A stretch of DNA of 64,000 nucleotides. Source: Tamlana sp038148895 (GTDB lineage Bacteria > Bacteroidota > Bacteroidia > Flavobacteriales > Flavobacteriaceae). Shown here piece after piece: positions 49,337-57,064 of this stretch. The stretch is from NCBI GenBank assembly GCA_038148895.1, contig JBBVGQ010000001.1; one strand, 5' to 3'. Every line of letters starts with the position of its first letter. Positions within the stretch are counted from its first letter, which is position 1. A model generated the notes under the pieces. It saw only the letters and a list, made by a program, of their open reading frames with translations, ran no database searches and had not been told where the DNA came from. The position numbers were made by a program, and so were the translations under genes.

Positions 49337-52300
49337 AATCCAAAACCCAATTTAAACGCCAAACGCAGTCCGTCGGAGCTATTAAATGCCGAAATATTTA
49401 ATGTTACCATATCAGCTGCATTGGCAAAAACACCTCCCCCAACTGAGGTATTCCATGTATCTGAATGGTGGCTGGGGTCGAGCAATAAATTGTCGTCAAC
49501 CCAAACTTTCCCATAATCAAAACCTCCATAGACACCAATATTTAAAGGTAATACTCCTGTTTTTAATTTTCGAAGATTCAATCTTAAATCGGTACTTTGA
49601 ACATATGCACTTTCTCCCGTAAAACGTTCATTTCTGAAACCTCTTAGTCCATTATTCGCGCCAATATTGGCGCCCTGATAAAACTCAAAGCCATCACCAA
49701 AGTTAAAATGCCCTTTAAATTTTGTCGCCAAAACCAATTGCCCACTCGCAATTAATTTATAATCAAATCCCAATTCGGGAATGAGATAACCAAAACCTTT
49801 TGAACTATCTATATTGTTTTTGTAGCCAGCCTGTAATGCGAATAACATTCCAAGCGTTGGAAAAGCCGAATTATCAGAATTTGCATATTGATATTTGCCA
49901 TGCACGCCGATGAATTGGTCATTCATGTCTTCGCCGTCTCCTAAAAATTCATCATTTATAAATCTGCCTTGGGTTTCTTCAACTTCAATAGATTCATAAG
50001 ACAAACCGAATTCAACACTGGCGCCCAATTGGCCTTTCCAGATTAATGAAGGTTCAACTTTTATAGTTTTTAATTTCACTCGGTTATAATCCAAATTGGC
50101 ATCAAACCCATCTTGCTCATCTGCTTCTGGATTTGGCGTATTGTTACCAAAACCAAAAAAGTTGACGGCATAATTGGGACTTGTAAATTTGGTGCTTAAA
50201 TTTAAATTCCACCTCCCGATCACATTGGCAAATTCTGCACTATACCCTAAATCAAAACCATTAGTTGCGAAATAATAAGAGGCGGAAAGGGTATGTTGGG
50301 CACTAAACGGATTGCGTTCAAAACCGTAATTGGTAAAGGTATTGGTAAACCCAGCTTTAAATCCGTCATCTGGATTAGCTCCAAACGAAGGGATAAATTG
50401 ATTAGAACTATTTTTTAACTTTTTATAATCATAAACATTGGTTTCATAATCATCGGTTAGTTTTAACGTTCCTTTATTGGTCAAAAATTCATTCTTTTTG
50501 GATTTATGGTCATAAATCTTAAGGTTTATACCATTGCCAATGTTATAAATATCTTTATTCTGACCACCTATTAATCTTATTTTAATTGGGTTACTTCCAT
50601 TACCAAAAACTTCAAATCGGTCGTCATCATCCAATCCATAAATCCAAATCTCTTTTGTACTCGCTTTTGAATAAGTTCGCTGATGAAACAAATCTGCTTT
50701 TTTATCTTTTTTAATTCGATATGCTGATATTTTAGTCTCACCATTTGGCAACCGTTCAATATCAAACCAATCATCTTTATTGGTGCCCTTTACCACTACA
50801 TACTTATTTAAATGGGTGTAATATTTGTCCGATATCTTCTGAAGATTCGCCCGTCTTCCAATTAATTTTTGTCTTATTTCTAGAATTGAATTCTGATCAA
50901 CTTCGGGTGGAAAGTTTTTAAATGCTTCATCGATAACCTCATCGGTTAAATTTTTTACAATGTGTGCTACCTGAGCGTCCCAAACCTCCTTATTCGATTG
51001 ATTTATTAAGGCCATATCCAATGGGTAAGGCTCTAAATTAAACCACTTTGGGCTTTTTAGGTCCTCATCATAGCTTTGCATAAGGCGCAATGCCGGAATC
51101 AGTTTAGTGGCCACATTCAATAAAGCGCCATCTGCCATAATTGAGAATGCTTGATCTCTGTCTCTAGGCACCGGTCTGTATACCTTTTTCCCATTTTCCT
51201 TAAACTCTGCCCACCGCCATTGGTCTTCATGCCTATCCCAATCACCAATGAGCATATCAAACAAACGCGCCCTTATATACGATGCCTCATCAAGCACAAA
51301 ATCTTCGTCTTTATTTAATTTTTTCAAGACATCATCAGTGCTTATCAACTCATTGGAATAGCCAAAACTTGCTTTGTCGCCATGTCCAGAATCGGTACGT
51401 TCTTCAATCATGTACAATTCATTACCAAATTCACTGTTAAAATGGCCCAAAGCATTTTGTTTTGGCACATAATACAGCACAGGGTTGGTATGGTAAACGC
51501 CAACTGCATCTGAAAGCCTTCCAATAGTAAATGGCGCATATGGGTGCGACCCCGTAAAAACGTCAAGTAACAAACCCTCAGTATACGTATCATCAAATTG
51601 ACCCTCAATATATTGATCTTTAAAAGCAACTGCCTGTAAATATTGCACCGCATTTTTTCTGAGTGCCCGCATAACATATTCGCGGCCTTGTTTATCCTTT
51701 AAGCGTAAGGATTTTGATTGGTGCCCACCACCCTTTCTAACAACCCTTAAGCCGCCTAATAAAGTGTCCAAATCAACTGTTGGCGCCTTAACTTGAGTGC
51801 TGAAATCTTTCCTATACCGATTGCCCCAAAACAACTTATAAAGTCTTCCTTTTGAAGTTTCCTCTTCCGTATAAATTGAGGCCACCTTATCCGTTGGGTA
51901 AGATGTAGGATAGGTATTGAATATCTTTTTTTCATCCTGTTGAAGAACTTGGGATTGAAACACAACTTGGTCGTTAGCGTAAAATCTAACATAAGACGAC
52001 CCATCACTAAACACATCCAAACGGGCATAGCCCATTGCTCCATAGGAAAATTGGCCGCCACCCACATTTCGAGTGGGTTTGGTTTTTGAACCTGAACCAC
52101 TTACTATTTGTGGCAGGTTATCTTCAACTATGTATTGAAGATTATGATCGTGACCCGAAACAAAAATAGTTTTATCATTTTCTTGTGCCAACGTGATCAT
52201 TCGTTTTCTAAACTCGTTGTAACGCTTGTTTTGATTATCAACAGTGACAACACCACCTGTTTTTCTCATGACATTTTTTAGTGTTCCCAAAACGGGAAGT

Positions 52301-53031
52301 GGGGACATATGGCTACCAAATGAATATTGCCCACCATGGGAGCCATTGGTAAACAAAGGGTGATGAATGGCAATAATCGTAGTTTTACCTCTGGCCTTTT
52401 TTATTTCACCTTCCAATTCGTCAAAAAACTTGGTTCTTGTTTTTATATCGCATTCGTCATTTATAGTTGGGTGCTTATCCCAATTGGTCATGTACCATTC
52501 AGAATCCACCAAAATCAGCACAATGTTTTTATCTATTTCAACCTTTTTAATGGGGCAGCCATCTTCCGGCAAAAAGGTATTTTTCCCGAGAGCATCCTCA
52601 ATGTACTTTTCTTGGTGTTTTAACCCTTTTAAACCATTGCTGTACCAATCGTGGTTACCAGGGATAAAAATGGTTTTGCCCTTAAAATCCTTAACAGCAT
52701 CTATTTGGGCATTTAATTGGTTTTCTGCCGATGCTCGTCCGCTCTCCTCTTTTTCAGGTAAGCCCTTCGGATAAATATTATCTCCAAGAAAAATTGTAGT
52801 ACTATTTCCCGAAGCTTTTGAAAGTTCGCTTTTAAAATTATTTATGGCTTTTGAAGATTCCGCTTCGCCAGAAATACCCGCATCGCCAATCAGGTAAAAA
52901 CTATGCACTATTTTTTTTTCTGGAAAACCTGAAGATTCAAACTGATTATTGGCATATTGAGGTTTGTAAGTTGCACAAGAACTTAAAAACAAACTGATTA
53001 TAATAATAGAAGAATAACGAAAAATCCTCAT
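49333..53031 (-). CDS. Large lipoprotein: metallophosphoesterase, kinase-like middle domain and outer-membrane barrel
   Basis: This 1232-residue protein has a lipobox (LSSC, Cys19) and at least three parts. Residues about 43-345 are a calcineurin-type phosphoesterase with all motifs: Asp50, GDN 83-85, GNHD 125-128, HH 223-224 and GHDH 293-296. Residues about 425-780 show kinase-like features: GGGHQSKSLRL, a YVMRALRK strand, YMIEERTDSG as a possible hinge, GDWDRHEDQW at 596-605 and PRDRDQAF near 622-629. These last two fit a D-x-x-H catalytic loop and a metal-binding D as in PI3K- or HipA-like folds. From about 850 to the end is a beta-barrel of the surface antigen type, closing in GFGF. The kinase reading is inference. 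It is 88 bases downstream of selO. Confidence 0.75.
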   Translation of the reverse strand: MRIFRYSSIIIISLFLSSCATYKPQYANNQFESSGFPEKKIVHSFYLIGDAGISGEAESSKAINNFKSELSKASGNSTTIFLGDNIYPKGLPEKEESGRASAENQLNAQIDAVKDFKGKTIFIPGNHDWYSNGLKGLKHQEKYIEDALGKNTFLPEDGCPIKKVEIDKNIVLILVDSEWYMTNWDKHPTINDECDIKTRTKFFDELEGEIKKARGKTTIIAIHHPLFTNGSHGGQYSFGSHMSPLPVLGTLKNVMRKTGGVVTVDNQNKRYNEFRKRMITLAQENDKTIFVSGHDHNLQYIVEDNLPQIVSGSGSKTKPTRNVGGGQFSYGAMGYARLDVFSDGSSYVRFYANDQVVFQSQVLQQDEKKIFNTYPTSYPTDKVASIYTEEETSKGRLYKLFWGNRYRKDFSTQVKAPTVDLDTLLGGLRVVRKGGGHQSKSLRLKDKQGREYVMRALRKNAVQYLQAVAFKDQYIEGQFDDTYTEGLLLDVFTGSHPYAPFTIGRLSDAVGVYHTNPVLYYVPKQNALGHFNSEFGNELYMIEERTDSGHGDKASFGYSNELISTDDVLKKLNKDEDFVLDEASYIRARLFDMLIGDWDRHEDQWRWAEFKENGKKVYRPVPRDRDQAFSIMADGALLNVATKLIPALRLMQSYDEDLKSPKWFNLEPYPLDMALINQSNKEVWDAQVAHIVKNLTDEVIDEAFKNFPPEVDQNSILEIRQKLIGRRANLQKISDKYYTHLNKYVVVKGTNKDDWFDIERLPNGETKISAYRIKKDKKADLFHQRTYSKASTKEIWIYGLDDDDRFEVFGNGSNPIKIRLIGGQNKDIYNIGNGINLKIYDHKSKKNEFLTNKGTLKLTDDYETNVYDYKKLKNSSNQFIPSFGANPDDGFKAGFTNTFTNYGFERNPFSAQHTLSASYYFATNGFDLGYSAEFANVIGRWNLNLSTKFTSPNYAVNFFGFGNNTPNPEADEQDGFDANLDYNRVKLKTIKVEPSLIWKGQLGASVEFGLSYESIEVEETQGRFINDEFLGDGEDMNDQFIGVHGKYQYANSDNSAFPTLGMLFALQAGYKNNIDSSKGFGYLIPELGFDYKLIASGQLVLATKFKGHFNFGDGFEFYQGANIGANNGLRGFRNERFTGESAYVQSTDLRLNLRKLKTGVLPLNIGVYGGFDYGKVWVDDNLLLDPSHHSDTWNTSVGGGVFANAADMVTLNISAFNSSDGLRLAFKLGFGF

Positions 53032-53119
53032 GGTTGGCTCCTGTAAATGACTAAATAAAAGTTAGGTTTTGGCTCCAAAGCTTTCCTCTAAATTAATTCA
53101 TTTTTCTGAAATAATATAT

Positions 53120-54682
53120 TTACGAACTACAAGATAGCATCGAGCAGCCCACTTTGTGCCTTGCCCATTCAGGTCTTTTAGCAAACCATTTTTCATGCTC
53201 AGGTTGTTCGTTATAAGGATTTTTTAGCAATTGGAACAGTTCGTCAATTAGTTTATAATTCCCTTTATCAGCATCATCAATGGCCAATTGAGCCATATAA
53301 TTTCTAAGCACATACTTGGGGTTTACCAAATTCATTTTTTGTTTTCTACTTTCTGAAGAAATATCTTCCAATTCCAATCTTGATGCATAGCGTTTGAACC
53401 ATTGGTTCCATTTTTGTTTGATATCTTCCGTTAGCTCATTTTGATTATAAAAAGCATCCATAACAAGTTGCAATCCTTCGGAAGGACTTTCAGCATCAAA
53501 ATCGCTAAAATTTCTAAAGAAAATGGTCATATCTGTTTCAGCCAACAGCAAATTGTTTTCCAAGTCTTCTATCAACGATTTGTCAAAGGCATCCTCTTTA
53601 AATAATCCTATTTTGGAACGCATCATATTTAGATATTTAGCCTCGTAGTTGGGTTTATAGTCATCCAAAATCGTTTGAAAGGGCTCGGCTACTTCAACCA
53701 AAGGATATAAGGCATTTGCCAATTGATATAAGTTCCAAAGCGCTATATTTGGTTGATTGCCGAAGCGGTAGCGTTTATGTTGGCTGTCTGTAGTGTTTGG
53801 TGTCCATCCAAAATCGAATCCTTCCAACCAGCCATAGGGGCCATAATCTATGGTCAGGCCTAAAATAGACATGTTATCAGTATTCATGACGCCATGCACA
53901 AAACCAACCCGTTGCCAATGAATGATCATGTCCAAGGTTAAATCTGTAACCTCCTTAAATAATGAGATGTAAGTTTCTTTTGATGGCTTCCCTAAATGCG
54001 AGAAATGATGCTTTATGGTATAATCTACCAAAGTTTTTAAGGTTTCATGTTCTTGTCTTGCCGCAAATATTTGATAACTGCCAAAACGCAAAAAACTAGG
54101 TGAAACCCGAGTAACAATAGCACCTTTTTCGTAGGCTGGATGGCCATCATACATGATATCGCGCATCACCTTATCGCCAGTTAACGCCAATGAAAGTGCA
54201 CGCGTTGTTGGCACACCCAAATGAAACATGGCCTCACTGCACAAATACTCACGAATTGATGAGCGCAAAACGGCCAACCCATCCGCCGAGCGTGAATAAG
54301 GAGTTTCACCTGCACCCTTGAGTTGTAAAGTCCAAAATTTATTTTCATGCTCAACTTCAAACAAATTTATGGCCCGACCATCTCCCAACTGTCCCGCCCA
54401 ACTACCGAATTGATGTCCAGCATAACACATAGCGTAAGGTTTAGTATTTGGCAAAATATAGTTACCTGTAAATACGTTTAAAAAAGTTTCGCTTTGTGCA
54501 TTTTTTGATGACATCCCCAAATTATCCAACATTTCGGGAGATACGTGAATTAATTCTGGCTTTGACGTTTTCTTAGGAAACACATACGAAAAACACGCAT
54601 TTGAAACCTGCCGTCGATTATTTTCCAAAACAGGGTCTGCTGGCAATTCTTTGGTAAACCTGTCTTTTATACTGAGTTGCAT
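53120..54682 (-). CDS. selO: SelO (YdiU/UPF0061) protein adenylyltransferase
   Basis: SelO is a pseudokinase-fold enzyme that transfers AMP to proteins and is linked to oxidative stress. The 520-residue protein carries the ATP-site motifs LKGAGETPYSRSADG and LRSSIREYLCSEAM, the catalytic loop GVMNTDNMSILG and the metal site TIDYGPYGWLEGFDF. The C-terminus is CSMLSCSS, ending in the Cys-Ser-Ser tail typical of bacterial SelO. Its ATG at 54682 comes directly before the last base of the msrA stop at 54683, so it is translated in tandem with msrA. Confidence 0.94.
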   Translation of the reverse strand: MQLSIKDRFTKELPADPVLENNRRQVSNACFSYVFPKKTSKPELIHVSPEMLDNLGMSSKNAQSETFLNVFTGNYILPNTKPYAMCYAGHQFGSWAGQLGDGRAINLFEVEHENKFWTLQLKGAGETPYSRSADGLAVLRSSIREYLCSEAMFHLGVPTTRALSLALTGDKVMRDIMYDGHPAYEKGAIVTRVSPSFLRFGSYQIFAARQEHETLKTLVDYTIKHHFSHLGKPSKETYISLFKEVTDLTLDMIIHWQRVGFVHGVMNTDNMSILGLTIDYGPYGWLEGFDFGWTPNTTDSQHKRYRFGNQPNIALWNLYQLANALYPLVEVAEPFQTILDDYKPNYEAKYLNMMRSKIGLFKEDAFDKSLIEDLENNLLLAETDMTIFFRNFSDFDAESPSEGLQLVMDAFYNQNELTEDIKQKWNQWFKRYASRLELEDISSESRKQKMNLVNPKYVLRNYMAQLAIDDADKGNYKLIDELFQLLKNPYNEQPEHEKWFAKRPEWARHKVGCSMLSCSS

Positions 54683-55222
54683 TTATTTCAATTTTTCGGC
54701 ATGAAGCTTTCTTAGCTTTGCCAATTTAGGGGTGATTACAAAACTGCAATAGCCTTGCGATTGATTCTGTTGATAATAATTTTGATGATAATCTTCGGCT
54801 TTGTAAAAAACACCTAAAGTCGAAAGCTCCGTAACAACTGGGTCATCATAATATTTACCAACTTCTTTCAACACTTTTTTGGCAATTTCATATTGCTCTC
54901 CGTTATGATAATAAATTACCGACCTATACTGCGTCCCCACATCACCTCCTTGTCTGTTTAGCGTTGTGGGGTCATGGGTTGTCATGAAAACAATCAAAAT
55001 ATCTTCAAAAGAAATTGTACTGGCATCAAAGGTGATTTGAACCACCTCTGCATGACCCGTCAAACCAGAGCAGACTTCTCTGTATGTAGGGTGCCCAGGG
55101 GCATTACCACCAGAATAACCCGAAACCACTTTTTCTACACCTTTAATGTTTTGAAATACTGCCTCGGTACACCAAAAACAACCTCCACCAAAGGTTGCTG
55201 TTTGCAAATTGTTGTTATCCAT
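54683..55222 (-). CDS. msrA: Peptide-methionine (S)-S-oxide reductase
   Basis: MsrA reduces the S-epimer of methionine sulfoxide in proteins and free methionine. The 179-residue protein has the catalytic Cys15 in FGGGCFWCTEAVF, then GYSGGNAPGHPTYREVCSG, GHAEVVQITFD and the ending YCSFVITPKLAKLRK. It lacks a signal peptide. Its start overlaps the end of msrB by eight bases, and selO begins immediately after it, so the three form one operon. Confidence 0.96.
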   Translation of the reverse strand: MDNNNLQTATFGGGCFWCTEAVFQNIKGVEKVVSGYSGGNAPGHPTYREVCSGLTGHAEVVQITFDASTISFEDILIVFMTTHDPTTLNRQGGDVGTQYRSVIYYHNGEQYEIAKKVLKEVGKYYDDPVVTELSTLGVFYKAEDYHQNYYQQNQSQGYCSFVITPKLAKLRKLHAEKLK

Positions 55223-55673
55223 TGGCTACCTCCTTCTCCAATTGCATAGATTCTGAGTTAATGCAATAGCGCAATCCACTAGGTTCTGGTCCGTCAGGAA
55301 AAACATGCCCCAAATGGGCATCGCAGGTGTTACACATTACCTCAACCCGCACCATGCCATAAGCGGTATCTTTTTCATACTTAATGGCGTTTTCTTTAAT
55401 TGGTTGGGTGAAACTTGGCCATCCTGTACCTGAATTGAATTTTATGGTAGAGTCGAACAAAGGCGTATTGCAGCATACACAATTATATTTTCCTGCTTCA
55501 TAAATACTACAGAGCTCTCCACTATGTGGGCGTTCGGTTCCTTTTAAACGGGTAATCCTAAATTGTTCTGGTGTTAAAAGGTTTTCCCATTCGGCCTCTG
55601 TCTTTTCAACGTGTTCATCAGGGGTTGGATTTCCGTTTACGCAAAAGTTGATGACGTCTTTCCAAGTAAGCAT
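55215..55673 (-). CDS. msrB: Peptide-methionine (R)-S-oxide reductase
   Basis: MsrB reduces the R-epimer of methionine sulfoxide. The 152-residue protein has the two zinc-binding CxxC pairs (YNCVCCNTPLF and VMCNTCDAHLGH) and the catalytic Cys in LRYCINSESM, with FNSGTGWPSF in between. The N-terminal extension before the core domain has about 30 residues. It is the first gene of the msrB-msrA-selO operon. Confidence 0.96.
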   Translation of the reverse strand: MLTWKDVINFCVNGNPTPDEHVEKTEAEWENLLTPEQFRITRLKGTERPHSGELCSIYEAGKYNCVCCNTPLFDSTIKFNSGTGWPSFTQPIKENAIKYEKDTAYGMVRVEVMCNTCDAHLGHVFPDGPEPSGLRYCINSESMQLEKEVANG

Positions 55674-55867
55674 ATTTTTGTCCTTTCTTAATTAAATTAT
55701 GTTCATCCAAAATTCAACTTTAAGTCGATAATACAACCAAAAACTTACAATTTACCACTTCTTAAAGCTTTCATGAAATTTACAATAAAATATTGCGTTA
55801 TTTATGGGTTAATTTTATGTTCTTAAAGTTTAGTATTTTTACTTTATCACAAACTTAATTTCTTTTT

Positions 55868-57064
55868 ATGCTTATTTCGGAAGTAGAAAAATTTGTTCTT
55901 AATCTTTTAAATGAAAAGTTAGATCCAGCTTTTACCTATCATAACATTCCACACACACAACGTGTGGTCGCAAGTGCAAATGAGTTGGCCGAGCTTTCTA
56001 ACATCAAAGAAGACCAAAAAAACCTATTGCTCACAGCAGCCTGGCTGCATGATACGGGTTATACCAAAGACATAAACAACCATGAAGATGAAAGTGTTGC
56101 GATTTCAAAAGAATTTTTGAAGCAACAAAACTGCCCGGAAAAAGCCATAAAAACGATTTGCGACCTTATTTTGGCAACCAAAATTTATGCTGAACCAAAG
56201 ACTAAGTTAGAAAAGATTATTCGTGATGCCGACTCCTCGCACATTGGCAGTAAAAGTTATCGTGAGATTTCTGAATTGCTCAGGAAAGAATGGGAACTAA
56301 AATGCAATAAAACCTTGAGTGAAGCCGAATGGCTGAATGAAAACATTGATTTTTTATCGACCAGACATCGTTTTCATACCGCAGAAGCCGCAAGCATCTG
56401 GGAGGAACGTAAAGGGAAAAACTTATCAGAATTAATTAAAGCAAAGCAAAAGCTTGATGCCAACAATAAAAAACTGAAACAGAAAAAAGAGGAAATCCGC
56501 TTTAAAAAGAACAAAATTGAATTGCCCGAGCGCGGTATAGAGACCATGTTTCGAGTGACCTTGAAAAACCATATGGAACTGAGCAACATTGCAGATACCA
56601 AGGCAAACATATTGTTATCGGTAAATGCGATTATTGTGTCTTTGGTTCTATCAAATTTGGTTTCCAAACTCGACAATGCTTCCAATGCCTATCTTATTGT
56701 TCCAACAATAATCTTTGTGATTTTCACGGTAATTTCCATTGTTTTATCCATCATTGCCACCAGACCAAATATTACCAGTGGTAAGTTTACCAAAGAAGAC
56801 GTGGCCAACAAAAAAGTGAACTTATTGTTTTTTGGAAATTTTCATAAAATGAGCCTTGACGAATTTGAATGGGCCATGGAAGAAGTCATGAAAGACAAGG
56901 ATTATTTATACTCATCCATGAAAAAAGACTTATACTTTTTAGGATTGGTGCTCAACAGAAAATATAAAATACTTAGGATTACTTACAGCGTTTTTATGAT
57001 TGGAATTATCGTAAGCGTTATTGCTTTTGCCATTGCCTTTAAATTCTATGGCGGTGTACATTAG
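55868..57064 (+). CDS. HD-domain phosphohydrolase fused to a Pycsar-effector-type membrane module
   Basis: This 398-residue protein has an HD domain at about 5-180, with His29 (IPHTQRVV), His61-Asp62 (WLHDTGYTKD) and Asp120/Asp122 (RDADSSHIG). A coiled linker at about 185-215 follows, rich in Lys and Glu. The C-terminal module (about 220-398) matches the PycTM/Pycsar effector pattern: ERGIETMFRVTLKNHMELSNIADTKANILLS-type region, helices at about 247-266, 274-296 and 371-393. Pycsar effectors kill infected cells after a cyclic pyrimidine signal. No cyclase gene (PycC) is next to it. HD activity could remove the signal, or act on nucleotides. It ends with a four-base overlap with the GAF protein gene on the other strand. 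Confidence 0.75.
   Translation: MLISEVEKFVLNLLNEKLDPAFTYHNIPHTQRVVASANELAELSNIKEDQKNLLLTAAWLHDTGYTKDINNHEDESVAISKEFLKQQNCPEKAIKTICDLILATKIYAEPKTKLEKIIRDADSSHIGSKSYREISELLRKEWELKCNKTLSEAEWLNENIDFLSTRHRFHTAEAASIWEERKGKNLSELIKAKQKLDANNKKLKQKKEEIRFKKNKIELPERGIETMFRVTLKNHMELSNIADTKANILLSVNAIIVSLVLSNLVSKLDNASNAYLIVPTIIFVIFTVISIVLSIIATRPNITSGKFTKEDVANKKVNLLFFGNFHKMSLDEFEWAMEEVMKDKDYLYSSMKKDLYFLGLVLNRKYKILRITYSVFMIGIIVSVIAFAIAFKFYGGVH

Noticed and set aside
52367..52774. A 135-codon plus-strand open frame opposite the phosphoesterase domain
   Set aside because: It lies wholly inside a well-supported gene on the other strand, has no family motif, and its composition follows the antisense reading of the real protein.
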